From Elephas maximus indicus (taxonomy: Eukaryota; Chordata; Mammalia; Proboscidea; Elephantidae), in the NCBI RefSeq assembly GCF_024166365.1, contig NC_064823.1:16486924-16550923 (forward strand): 64,000 nt of DNA, given 5' to 3'. How positions within the stretch are numbered: position 1 is the stretch's first letter; each line of letters opens with the position of its first letter. The notes beneath the pieces are model-generated. The model saw only the letters and a list, made by a program, of their open reading frames with translations. It was not told where the DNA came from and searched no databases. The position numbers and the translations under genes were made by a program. Shown piece by piece: positions 31,783 to 43,355 of this stretch.

Positions 31783-34416
31783 AGCCTCTTTTGTTAATTT
31801 TAAAGTGACGGGATCTTTTGCCTCCAATTCTTTTAATTTACATTAGCCACTTACTGTCTTTATTAACTCAATTTTTACAGAGCTAAAATGTTCAAAATTG
31901 CACATTTAAGAATCTATTAAGAGCTATTAGTTACTCTACTTTTCACTCTGCCTAGTCAGTGGATGAATGTTTTCATCATGAATATTAGCACCAGGAGATT
32001 ATATACTCATATCTGTGTTTCTAAAGTAAACAACTAAAATCCATTATTGAGTTTAAATTATAAAGCCCTCACCTCTCTCCACACATGGACATACCTACAT
32101 TAGGTCTCCTTTGCGACCACGCAGGCTTTTGATTCTTCTCCTTCCAGACTTCCAGCTTTTGAAATCCTTAATCTAGATGCCCTATGTGGAGCCTTTTTTA
32201 TTGTTTACAGACCCCAGGAAAAGTTTGAGTCCCTGGTGATCCCAAACTTATTTGAAGCCAAACCTCCAGGCTATTCTTTAATGACCTTTTACCTTATCCC
32301 AAATTGTCTCCCTCAAGTGAATAAATGAGAATGCTTTACGTCTAGCCCACCAACTGTTTGAATGTAAATGAGTGTGTCAGAACTTTCATAGCATACAAAT
32401 AAAGAATAATGTTTCCGACCCATTTTAGACACTGGATCCTGTTTTAGACACCAGGGATCTAGCTGTGAATGAAGCTGGCACGGGCTCTGCCTATACAACA
32501 TTTACCGTCTAGACAAGGAGACAGACTTTAAACAAATAGCTACTATTGTGAGAATCTCCTCTAGTTGTGGGGAGCTTCATGTGGTTTTGGGGAACTGGGG
32601 AAGGCTTTTCTGGTCTTTTTTGTTTTTCCTAATGGAAGTTCCCTAGGAAACTTACACAAATAAATAAACGAAGTTGTTGAACCCTTCCCCACCCCCTCTC
32701 CCCCCAAAAAAGAATAATGCTTCTGGTATACTTTTAGTTAAAAAACAACTTCTTATTTGCACCCAATTATATTGTAGTAATTAAACAATATGACCGAAAC
32801 CAACATTTTGATCAATTCATTTTCTTTACCTATTGACAGAGAAAGTGAATAGCCGCCTTCTTTTTTTTTCACCTTTATGTTCAAGGCCTGGTGTTAGAAA
32901 TCTTCAGTACCATCAAGAGTGTTCTTTTATCTCTTAACTTAAAAGCAGAATTTACTTCAAAAATACTCTCAAAAGATGGTTATTCATTTTAGCTGGAAAA
33001 CACAGGATCTTTAAATTTAAAAAAAAACTTTCATTAACGTCCTCCAAAGCAAAATTTCTTATGGTGCTCAACCAACTTGTGAAATATTTTGGTCTTATGT
33101 AAGCTTTTACTGATTCCAGGCTACCATATTTTGACAAACAAGTTTAGCATTGAAACCAACAGTTGCGATTCAGTAAAAAGTTCTCTCTTTTTCATTTTAA
33201 TAACATTTCTGCCCGAATTCCAAAACGATAGGGTCCCTGTTATTCTGGGCTCAATGCTCATTAATCATGTCTGCTGGGGCATTGTTGGACTTATACTTTG
33301 AAATAAAGAGGGCTTTTACAATGTCTAACCCTATGTCCTTTGCAATCTGTTATTAGGCGTGTACTGCCTTGCCAGTTAATCACGCCATTATAGATTCTGA
33401 AAATCTGACAACCCAGAGGGATTGAAATGCAGTGTGCTACAAGATTCGAAATAGCTATATGAAAATGAAGTAGGGACAACAAATGTTGCAGACTGGTACA
33501 TGTAATAAAGGCTACAAAACATTTTTGTCCTGGAGGTCTCTCAATACTTTTATCCGAGAAGAAATAAGGGCAACAAACAAGCAGGGAGCCAGGAAACGCT
33601 TGGACTTGACCACAGGCGAGACATAAAATAAAGCAGGCGTTTGTATAGGATTTTTTGGAAGCTATCCAACATAATTAAAAATCAGATTAATACATACATC
33701 AGCTCTCTATTTACCTGCCCTGTCATTCGAGAGCAGGCAAGGCCGGTGCATTTCATCGGAGTCATTGTCGGGACTGCATAACGCCATTAACCTCACCTCT
33801 TACTTGCGTTGTGGTGTGTTCCCTTGCTTCTGCGTACTTTGCTGCCATCTCCAGGAAACTGTGATGACAATAACAGCCCAACCTGGCTGGTTATTACAGC
33901 CTAGAAAAAGTCTTGGGATTTTCAAAAGTGATTTTCTGTATTTGGAAGCATCCTTCACAGAAAAACCTTTGGAAATACAAAATATTTGCAGCCACCAATG
34001 GTTATTAGATTTCAGATGTAACATCTACTGGTTATTTATTTGGAAATAAAAGTCACCCTTTACAATGTTGGTTTCATTAGCAAAATGCCAAAATCAGAAC
34101 AAATCCCATTAAAAAACAGCACTTCTAATTTCTAGGACTGTTAAAGATAACAAAAATATAGTTTGTCATGAATATCATTATTGCTATAACAATGCAAAGA
34201 ATGAATGGAGAATTGGTCTGCATTGAATTATTGAATTACTATAAATTCACATTCTTCTTTAGTGAACAAGTTCTCTAAAGGAGGCAGTGCACGCTGAAAA
34301 TCTATTTGCTGGTGATCATAAAAGAGGATAATAAAAAGCTAAAGACAGGCAGGAATTCATGCTTTCCTTAGAAAACATCCTAAATCAGGCGGAGAGTACT
34401 GAGACTTAAATTTACT
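31783..34416. other. Mostly unassigned; L2 remnant near 32410-32570; candidate regulatory DNA at 33600-33800
   Basis: No gene. A diverged L2-like segment (CACTGGATCCTGTTTTAGAC, GGCACGGGCTCTGCC) is at 32410-32570. 33600-33800 is repeat-free with several CpGs (CATTCGAGAGCAGGCAAGG, TTTCATCGGAGTCATTGTCG) and ATTA cores. Confidence 0.3.
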
Positions 34417-34428
34417 AAACTCTGTCTA

Positions 34429-34678
34429 AAGGAACCCTGGTGGCACAGTGTTTAAGTACTCGCTGCTAACCAAAAGGTCAGAGGAGGCCTGGCGGTGCAG
34501 TGGTTAAGTGCTTGGCTGCTAAGTAAAAGGTCAGAGGTTCAAATCCACTTGCTGCTCTCCAGGTAACAGATGTAGCAGTCTGCTTCCGTAAAGATTATGG
34601 CCTGGAAACCCTATGGAGTAGTTTTACCCTGTCCCATAGGGTTGCTATGAGTAGGAATCCACTCAACGGCAATGGGTA
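34429..34678 (+). mobile_element. Dimeric AfroSINE (partial head plus long-subtype copy)
   Basis: A SINE head (34433-34480) ending at AAAAGGTCAGAGG is joined directly to a second full SINE (34482-34678) of the long subtype, which carries GTCTGCTTCCGTAAAGATTA. Both share one pair of flanking repeats, AAACTCTGTCTA (34417-34428) and AAACCCTGTCTA (34679-34690), so they entered as one unit. Confidence 0.85.
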
Positions 34679-35240
34679 AAACCCTGTCTATACGTGATTA
34701 CTGACAGAAGAGGTCCTCTTGAGTGGCTTGCAAAAAAAAGGAAAAGTGTCCTTACAGCCCTGAGGGGAAGGAAGCTCAAGGTCATTGTCAGCATGAACAT
34801 GCAGCCAGAACACTAAGGTTTAATGCCGTATATGATAAGGTACAGACTCTATTCACAATGTCAAAGTGTAGTGAACGCTGAGGACATGACTGAATAACAC
34901 GGGGAAGAAAAAGGGCCTGCTTTGACCTTGATTATTCACATTTGATCAGAAACATACATTGATCAAAACATAATAATTGCACAATTCCTTACTCTATTGA
35001 TAATTTCTAATTCATGATCAAAACACATCTATACTTAAGATAAATTAATGGCTCTGTGACTAGTCATTTCAACTTTTAGTAGAAAGCCATAAACTAATCC
35101 TCATACTCTGGTTAAAAAAAAAAAAGTATCCTAAGTGCCCAATAGAAAAGACTAGACCTTTTATATACATTCAAGGAATTCTGAGAATATGAAGTCCAGG
35201 CAGTCCATTCTGAACTTTAACATGTTTTTCTCTTCCTGAC

Positions 35241-35298
35241 CTAGGGTTGCTATGAGTCGGAATCAACTCGACGGCAGTGGGTTTGGTTTTTTGGTTTT
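35241..35298 (+). mobile_element. AfroSINE 3' end, strongly 5'-truncated
   Basis: Only AGGGTTGCTATGAGTCGGAA to GGTTTGGTTTTTTGG remains. GACCTA flanks both sides (35237 and 35300), consistent with a truncated target-primed insertion. Confidence 0.82.
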
Positions 35299-35411
35299 GG
35301 ACCTATAATATCCTTACACCAGAAAGAGTGTCTTATTTACCTACAGCCCCAGCTCCTAGCACAATGTGTGGCACAACAGACAATCTTTAAATGTTCACTG
35401 AGCTGAACTAA

Positions 35412-35640
35412 ATATACCAGTGTCACCAGCTGCCATGAGGTCAGTTCTCACTCACGGCAACCCCATGTGTTTCAAAACCGTGTGCTCCATGGTGTTTTCA
35501 GTGGCTGATTTTTTCAGAACTAGATCACCTTTTTTTTTTAGATCACCAGGCCTTTCTTCCAAGGCACCTCTGAATGAACTCAAACCTCCAGCTTTTCCAT
35601 TAGCAGCTCAACGTGTTAACTATCTGCACTTACCAGACTC
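35412..35640 (-). mobile_element. AfroSINE, older subtype
   Basis: CAGCTGCCATGAGGTCAGTT, CATGTGTTTCAAAACCGTG and CAGGCCTTTCTTCCAAGGCA. The word AGATCACC is duplicated around a T run (35523-35547), a small slippage event. Confidence 0.82.
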
Positions 35641-37059
35641 TGAAGTGAATATACTAAATATGTTACCAAAGATTATTCACTGATGATGGTTTCTGAACCT
35701 TCTAAAATACTATTTTCTAATTCTTTGGACAAATGTCCTCAGATTGCATCAAATTATTCCACCTTTAGTGTCAAGAAAGGTAGTCACAAGCAGGCTTCTC
35801 TACAGAAATTAAACCACTGTCAACGTAAAGAAAAGTACATGGTCACTAAGGCTTTAAGTGCGAGTGGTACAAGTTAATGGTAATAGTTTTGCTGGTCCTG
35901 CCTTTAATAAAATATTGGAAAACATCTAGTAATTGATTCCATTTACCTGGAAAGATTAAGGGATAAAAAAATAAACCATATACAAGAAAAAGCAACAGAG
36001 AGAATGAATCATTCAGTTAAAAACCCCTCTTTAGAAAAGAGTCTTTGACCTGGAAAACAAACCAGACAGAATTGGGTAATAGATGCCATTATTGCACAGA
36101 AACAATATATAATAGCCACACACAAATGGGAGGCAGTGACCCCGCTGTGCAAATAAATTAGAGAATACCTGAAAAGGAGACCAATTGGGCTTATCAGAAG
36201 AGTTCAGAACTTTTTTGATAACTGAAAGACTTAGTGCTCATAGATTTGTAAAGTATACAACCTTGGTTGGCCATAAGCATTGAAGTCAAGTGTGAATCTT
36301 AAAAATTGAAGTCGAGTGTGAATTACTCAGAGTGGAAAACGAGCAATTTTAAGATTCACACTTATTTTTTTCAGTCCACTGACTTAAGAATAGACCAAAG
36401 GTATGAATAAGGTAAGTTCCCTTCACCATAAATTAATCTAAAATATAACCAGATATTTGACTGTCATCTGCCCAGAGAACAGCTCTTCCTGAAGCTCTGC
36501 CACCTGCACCAGCTTCCATAAATGGACCCATGTTGCGTGAGTAAGGGAAGGGGCCAGTCTTTGTACTAGTCTGATCATTAGTTCCATCCCGCTAAGCAAT
36601 GACAAGGCACAAGAAGGGACAGAGTCTCATAATTCTAATACACCAGCTGTTCCATTTATTACAGAAAGAAAAGTGATACCTTAATGCTGATTTTAGTAGG
36701 CATGAGAAAAAGCAAACCTTTTAGTGTATCAGCTACACAACAGAGCCTGCTTACCCACACATGTGTGCAGCTATCCTGTGACAAACGTTTCCATAAAATA
36801 TACATTGGCATGCCCAAAACTGCATGCCCAGTGAAAGTATGCCCAGATTTTCAGGACTGCAAACATAAATATCTCCACAAGATACTAACATCCCTCCTAC
36901 GCTCTTTAACCTCCTCAAAAATGAATGGCACAAAAGTGAAATTCAACCTGGAAAATTATTTTTCATTAATTAGACTTTTCTTTATGGCTGCTTTTCCCTA
37001 GCGTGTGCTATGATATCAGTCTATGGTTTTGTTTTGTTCTAATCAATAATTTCATGAAC
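35641..37059. other. Unassigned; one strong inverted repeat
   Basis: No gene or transposon recognised. The 20-base inverted repeat at 36288-36363 is listed separately. The 105-codon frame at 36684-37001 has no supporting features. Confidence 0.35.
36288..36363. repeat. 20-bp inverted repeat (hairpin) with embedded direct copy
   Basis: The left arm at 36288-36308 and the right arm at 36344-36363 (CAATTTTAAGATTCACACTT) pair over all 20 bases with one bulged A in the left arm. The 35-base spacer holds a third, direct partial copy (GAGTGTGAATT). No flanking repeat was obvious. Confidence 0.8.
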
Positions 37060-37130
37060 TTGTTATGAGGATTAAATAAGATAACATATAAAGTGATTAT
37101 AAATGTAAATGTGCTACACAAATGTTGGTT
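37060..37130 (+). mobile_element. MIR fragment
   Basis: GTTATGAGGATTAAATAAGA then AAATGTGCTACACAAATGTT is the 3' part of a MIR in sense orientation. Confidence 0.6.
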
Positions 37131-37221
37131 TTTGTTTTGCTGAGTTGAATGTGACTTCTTTCTAAACTTCCGACTTGCAAGATTGTTGTCACAAATGTAA
37201 TTGTATATTAAGCTACTACTA

Positions 37222-37383
37222 CTTGTTGCCGTCGAGTCAATTCCAGCTTGTAGCGACCCTATAGGGCAGAGTAGAGCTGCCCTATAGGGCTTCCAAGGAG
37301 CAGCTGGTAGATTCAAACTGCCAGCTTCTTGATTAGCAGTCGTAGTTCTCTGTAACTCTTAACCACTGTGCCAGCAGGGCTCC
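37222..37383 (-). mobile_element. AfroSINE
   Basis: TTGCCGTCGAGTCAATTCCA to GCCAGCAGGGCTCC. TTAAGCTACTA (left) and TTAGACTACTA (right) look like an aged target duplication. It carries a short extra stretch (TTCTCTGTAAC) inside the head. Confidence 0.92.
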
Positions 37384-37929
37384 GTTAGACTACTATACAT
37401 ATCTAAAGTGATGGTGCTGTAAGGATAAAAAGCTCAAAATGAAGTGACAATATCATTCCTCTATATGGGGCCAGTTGGAGAGATAGGAACCTGGCTCTAA
37501 TCTCCTTTTCTGGTAGGGCAGAATGAAGGGAACTAGCCCAGGCATAAGGAGAGGCTGCTTTATCTGAATGGGGCACTATGAGTTCACTGAGTTACCTGTG
37601 ACTCAGGTAATATTATAGGACTCCAGCAGGTAGCACCAGGGATAGCATCTCTGGCCAGATCATGAGTGAGGCTGACATGTAGTAATCAATGCGTAACATA
37701 CCTACTCTCCTCACTGGCCTCCTTTCCCCACCACCCCTGGAACAGTTTTCATGGTCTCTGCTAATCAAGTAGAAGGAGTCAGTGGGAGACTCAAGGGAAA
37801 CTCCTACAAGCAAAGCAGAAAAAGAGTTTCCGCTAAGTAATCTTTCAATGTCTAAAAATTCACAGTCCCTTAGAATATATTTCCTTTTTAAACTGTCCAG
37901 AAACCTATTTCCCAACTGTTCCTTTTGAC
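37384..37929. other. Unassigned, no gene seen
   Basis: The 100-codon minus frame at 37613-37915 has no domain, splice or repeat support. Confidence 0.35.
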
Positions 37930-38210
37930 TTATTTGAACCTCACGTGGGTTTTTTTCATCTCTGATCCCAATACCAGTAGCTGATTCTCCTGATCCTGTC
38001 CTGATTCACAAAAGAATTAGTTGGATGACCTTCTTTGTGTTCCTATAGCATTTAATGCTTACTTTTCACTGATTTTTATAGCACTGAATTAAAATTATCT
38101 ATGTATTTTCTGTTTTCCCACTGTGAGTTTTTTGAGAAGAGGGTCTTTATGTATTTCATTTTGACCTCCAGTTAGAACTCTGCCTACTGAATGATACCTT
38201 TAAAGGCCAT
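37930..38210 (+). mobile_element. L2 LINE, 3' end
   Basis: Diverged L2: TCCTATAGCATTTAATGC, TTTTATAGCACTGAATTAAA, CACTGTGAGTTTTTTGAGAA and AACTCTGCCTACTGAATG follow the L2 3' order. Confidence 0.55.
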
Positions 38211-38379
38211 TAAAATTCTAATGAACACCTACTTTGAACCTCATAACCTTGCAAATTTGCTCACTCCTTTAATGGGGCAGTTCATACTGGGTGTTGCCCA
38301 ACTCCTGAAGTTGTTTCTGTACAAAAAGTCTGCTTAGAAACCAGAAAATCCTGGTAAAGATAGCATGCCAAACGGAACT

Positions 38380-39630
38380 AAGACACAATCACGAACATGT
38401 ACCAACTGACAACACGCTCAAATGGAAGAAAATGAAGTCAGTCCTTTGCTTAATAAAAAATAAATTTCAAATGAGTTAAGTTTAAACCTAAAAATAAAAC
38501 TACAAGAAATGTTTTTAAATAGGATATGATTTATAAAACTTCAAGGGAGTGAAGTTCTTATGCAATAAAGAAAACCCAGAAACCATAAAGAATATAACCA
38601 AAATTTCTTTTAAATAAAAATAAAACAAAAAGACTTCTGCTTGGCAAAACACACACACATTCATACCACAAAATCAATAAATAAATCATATTCTGGAAGA
38701 AAATATGTGCAAAATTCATGACTGATTCTGATATTACGATTATTGTAACATACAAAATATTTCTACTAATTAACAGGCAAAAGGAAAAACCCTTCCATAA
38801 AAAATGAACAAAGAAAATTAAAAGCCAGTTTAGCAAAGGGGAAACGTAATTGACTATCACACATATATTCAACCTCACGATAGTAATAAAAATGCAAAGT
38901 AAAGCCACTAGATACCTTTTTTTATCCATTATTGTTGCAAAAATTTAAGACTACTAGCATCCAGTACTAACAAAGATGTGGAGCCAGGAGATCTCATACA
39001 CTGATGATGGGAATTTAAATTGCTTCTTTTTGCAAAGTATCTGGCAATTTCTGTTAAAATATTAAACGTGTATAACCTTTGAGCAATTCTCCTTCTAGAA
39101 ACCCACAAGCATGCCAGGATGTATGTAGAAGAGTGTTCAGGGCAGCATTGTTCGCAATACCAAAACAGCTAGAAACAATCTGTCTGATTACGAGTAACAT
39201 AATGGTTAAATATTGTGAGTTACATCCACATGACAGATGAACCTGCATTTATTAAAGAGGAGTTAGAGTTTTTAAACTGACCTGAAAATCTAAAATATAC
39301 TATTAAGTAAAAAAAGAAAAATGCAAGTTGTGAGACAACGTATGTAATAGGGCATTATTATGATTTAAAGATAGAAAAAAACCTCCGTAAATATGTGTAT
39401 GTATGTGTGTGTGTGTATACACACACACATATATGTACATATTCATGTATATATTCACACATATGCATATATTTAGAAAAATGTTAAAGGACATCCACCA
39501 AAATGCTATTTCAGAGTGAGGAGATTAGAGGTAGAAGGGGAAACTAATAATTTTTCTTCATATATCTCTGTACTGTTTGAATGTTTACCAATTCATTTTG
39601 TAACTTAAAAGCATATCTTAAAAGAAACTG
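38380..39630 (+). mobile_element. Old L1, ORF2 end and 3' UTR
   Basis: AAATGAGTTAAGTTTAAACC, AAAACCCAGAAACCATAAAG, GATGTGGAGCCAGGAGATCT, CACTGATGATGGGAATTTAA, GAAACCCACAAGCATGCC and CATGACAGATGAACCTGCAT are in L1 order. A (TG)n/(TA)n microsatellite lies at 39390-39475. The 123-codon minus frame at 38558-38929 is antisense and spurious. Confidence 0.75.
39390..39475. repeat. TG/CA and TA microsatellite
   Basis: GTATGTGTGTGTGTGTATAC followed by ACACACACACATATATG and further CATATA units; the two halves are complementary and could form a hairpin. Confidence 0.85.
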
Positions 39631-40023
39631 TTAATCTTGCCATTTGACTCTTAATTTATTTATCCAAATAAGTAATTATTTATTAAATTATTTCTTAAAA
39701 GAAAAATTCACAATAATCCCAGACAACAGTCAGAATAATTTAGCTATTTGGGACGTTTCATGCACCAATGAAATCTATATTGAAATACTTTTATGGTTGG
39801 AAAACCAGTTGATAACACAAGTTCTGTTTAAAAATTTTTTTTCTTTCATTTATTCTGTTTTATGACATAAAACCAAATTTTGTGTGTTTGATTTGATTCA
39901 GGACTTTTTATTTTTAATTTATATGCTATCTCAGTTACCCTGTGAATCCTATTCCATAAAAACATGAAAAGACCTACCTCGAGAGCAAGTAAATCTAAAT
40001 TGTCACATCTATTGTCTTGGTCA

Positions 40024-40494
40024 TCTAGTGCTGCTATAACAGAAATACCACAAGTGGATGGCTTTAACAAAGAGAAGTTTATTCTCTCACAGTCCAGTAG
40101 GCTACAAGTCCGAATTCATGGTGCCGGCTCCAGGGGAAGGCTTTCTCTCTCTATCTGCTCTGGAGGAAGGTCCTTGTCATCAGTCTTCCTTTGGTCTGGG
40201 AGAATCTCAGTGCAGGAACCTCTCTTCTCCCGGCTCTGTTTTCTTGGTAGTATGAGGTCCTTCTGTCTCTCTGCTTGCTTCTCCATTTTATATCTCAAAA
40301 GCAATTGGCCAAAGAGACTAATCTTGTAGATCTCATCAATATAACTGCTGCTAATTCATCTTATTAACGTCATGGTGATAGGATTTACAACATATGGGAA
40401 AATCACGTAAAATGGTAGACAATCACACAATACTGAGACTCATGGCCCAGCTAAGTCCACAGATATTTTGGGGGACACAATTCAATCCATGGCA
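40024..40494 (-). mobile_element. MaLR-type solo LTR
   Basis: The best-kept member of the family seen at 7484 and 57260. Minus strand begins GCCATGGATTGAATTGTGTC and ends CTGTTATAGCAGCACTAG. No internal region. The overlapping frames at 39964-40329 are inside the LTR and not genes. Confidence 0.85.
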
Positions 40495-40905
40495 CCTGTT
40501 GTAAATTTGCTTCCTGTACTTTGGATAACTATTAATATTAATCAGAAACTAAGAGGTTCAACTTTCCAAGTTCTCATCAAAGAAGTCACAAAAGTTGACA
40601 CGAGAGAGACCAATACATGGAGAGGCTTTCTAAAAAACACATTATCCAGCCATTCCTTTAGGTTATCCAGGCTCTCTGTTTGTATTAATTTCCTCATTCT
40701 TCCACCCTTTTCACTCATTTTTTTGGGGCGGGGGAATGGGGGCCTTCCAGGGTAACCAGAGCCAAATGTAATACCTAGTTGCAATAACTAACTTATCTTA
40801 GGTTCCTGATACATCTATCTCTGTTCTAATTTAATTTTATGTCTTTTTACTTTTTAAATGCTTTCGTCCAATTTTTCTCTTTTTCATGTGTCCTGGTGTT
40901 GTATT

Positions 40906-41090
40906 GGAGCCCTGTTGGTGGAGTGGTTAAGAGCTCAGCTGCTAACCATAAAGTCAGCAGTTCGAATCCACCAGCCAGCCACTCCTTGGAAACCCTAAGG
41001 GACAGGTCTTCTCTGTCATATAGGGTCACTATGAGTCAGAATTGATTCAACAGCAATGGGTTTGGGTTTTTTTTTTTTTTTTTTTCCTCG
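40906..41090 (+). mobile_element. AfroSINE with exact 12-bp target-site duplication
   Basis: Full length, from GGAGCCCTGTTGGTGGAGTG to a 3' tail TTTGGG followed by about 20 T. Flanked by TGGTGTTGTATT at 40894-40905 and 41091-41102. Confidence 0.96.
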
Positions 41091-41102
41091 TGGTGTTGTA
41101 TT

Positions 41103-42879
41103 ATTACTTTTCTAATAATATAATCCCTAATATGTATTTATTGTTTTTTCATAAATACTAAAAGTTCAAATTAAAATATTTTTCTGTTTGGTAGAAATGC
41201 CAACTTTCATTATTCATAAAGGTGCACTTCATAAAATTGTACTTCTTCTATTTTCTGAGGAATGTTTCTGGTTTTCTTCTAATTATACAAAAACAAATAT
41301 ATTTGTGAAGCATCCAAACCAGGGGAAAATACATTTTTACTTAGGTGAGTGAGGGGATGAATCGTCATAGCTGAACTCATCATAAACCTCCTCAAAATGA
41401 GTCATTACGATTCAAAATCTGACAGAACTCAGACTTTCCATGGGCTGGTTTATCCTGGGAGAATGCCAACACATGTATACCTGAAACAATTAAGTGATTC
41501 CCCTCCTCAAATAATCACAGTTTGGCCACTCATGTCGTAAGAAAAAGGGATTTGGGGTTCCTGTGCTGATAATGATACATTCTTTGACATAAAGCCTCAG
41601 CCAGAAGGTATTTCTGTGCCACCAGTCCTCCATTTCTTTCGCTGCATTACTGTCCTTAAGAATCCTTTCATTTCCTCTAAAAGAATTTCCATTACAAAGA
41701 AGCACAGAATTCTGCCACCATTTTTCTATTCTCCACCTCACTTTTCTGAGTTATTCAAGCTTTAAAATTGAACAAAGACTAGCTTTGTTATAGAACACTT
41801 GATTCTGAGTACTGGCTCACGGGATTTATTTTCAATATAAGTGCAAACTTCTTCTGAATGAGATGTGATTTCAAAAAGACTGGGACAGTATTAGGAAGAT
41901 GCAAGGGTTAAAACTTAATATGATGATTATGAATTTCTTATATTTCCATGGATCTTTAGAGTTTCAGAACTCTTCTGGACTAAATTATTTCATTTGATCC
42001 ATGTAATAATAGGGTTATTATCCCCATATTGAAAAATAAGAAAACTGAGGCTCATGGAAGAAAAATGACTTACCCAGGTCCCTAGAGCTAGGAAATGGCA
42101 GAGACTATAGGCACAAACCCCTCTCTTCATTCCCATAGTTCAGCTAAAGTAAGGCTGTAGCTTTTCAAAAGGTTTACCCAGTTAAGGAATAGCAGAAGGG
42201 AGGTGTAACCTGCAGTAAATATGACTGCTTCTATAGTGTACAGACCTGTGGCAGGCACCTGAATGGAGTGCCTTCAATTACGTCTACTCTACCCAGATCC
42301 CGGGTCCAATCAACAGGAAGGAAATCCCCCTCTACTCCAGACTCACGCCAGCCTTCTAAACTCTAATTTCTTTTCCCAGAATAAGCCTTTCCAGGTTTAA
42401 ATGTCTACTTTCTCTAGGGGAAACATCAGTAACTCTCCCTAGAAAGAGGCCTTGTTTCATGAATTTCAACAGGGCAATTCCCTAAACATACAGTGTGTTT
42501 CTCTAAATCTGGGAGTTTGGCTGTGCCCAGTAACTTCTCTGAGGCCCTAGTGATCTGTTCCCATTTGGTCACGTGGAGTCTAACCAATTCATTCCCTATA
42601 TCAGGACTCCCTCCGGCCACAGGAGGGGCCAGGCCTATGTGAGCACCCTGCAGTCTTTAGAATCTCTGCTTAATTTCCTATAAGCAGTTGCTTATAGAGC
42701 ATGTACACGTCTTTCCAGGAACAAGCAATGATACCTCTTCATGGAACATTCTAAGTCTAAATATAAATTAAAAAAAAGATCTCTATCCTCAACTCCCTTC
42801 CCCTCAAAAAAAAAAAAAACCAAGGGATCTTTAGAAACTTAATGCTGATAAAATATATATTCAAATTATAGAACCCTAA
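41103..42879. other. Mostly unassigned; MIR remnant at 41975-42115
   Basis: No gene. GGGTTATTATCCCCATATTG, AAAACTGAGGCTCATGGAAG and CCAGGTCCCTAGAGCTAGG mark a minus-strand MIR at 41975-42115. Confidence 0.4.
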
Positions 42880-43355
42880 ATAGCTATTGCTATATGGCTT
42901 AAAACAACATTGATTCTTAGGATTCTGTGGACTGGCTAGGCTGTTTTTCTGCTGGTTTGCCCTAGACTCATTCATTTGACTGTATTTAGCTCCAGGATCA
43001 GCTAGGATGAAATATCCAAGATGGCCCCCCTCTTCTTTACATGGCCTCTCGTCTTCTAATTGGTAAGATGGGCTTCATTACATGGTGGTTTCAGGGCAGC
43101 ATTCTGAAGGAAGAAGCTGCAAGTCCTCTTAAGTCCTATTTTTCAAAACTCACATGTCATCACTTCTGCACGTTATGTCAGGCAAAGAAAGACTCGAGGC
43201 CAGCCCAGGTTAAAGGGGTGGGGGAAAATACTCCACCTCTGGAAAGAAGGAGCTGTAAAGAATTTTCTACAAAAAAAATCATTTAATTATTGATTAATTA
43301 CATTAATTAATTCTTCTACAAATAATTTACAGTCTGTCGAGAATTTGTGGCCATA
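42880..43355 (-). mobile_element. MaLR (MLT1-type) LTR, older
   Basis: Words TCCAAGATGGCCCCCCTC, ACATGGCCTCTCGTCTTC, TTACATGGTGGTTTCAGGGC, AAGAAGCTGCAAGTCCTCTT, CCAGCCCAGGTTAAAGGGG and GAGCTGTAAAGAATTTTC are in MLT1 order on the complement. Near its end, TTAATTATTGATTAATTACA forms an AT-rich cluster. Confidence 0.75.

Noticed and set aside
38558-38929. Minus frame of 123 codons, hydrophobic, membrane-like
   Set aside because: Antisense to an old L1 ORF2; AT-rich antisense DNA gives Ile/Leu/Phe-rich translations that look like membrane proteins.
39964-40329. Plus frame of 121 codons
   Set aside because: Runs from unique DNA into the minus-strand MaLR LTR; a similar frame exists in the LTR copy at 7595-7966, so it belongs to the repeat.
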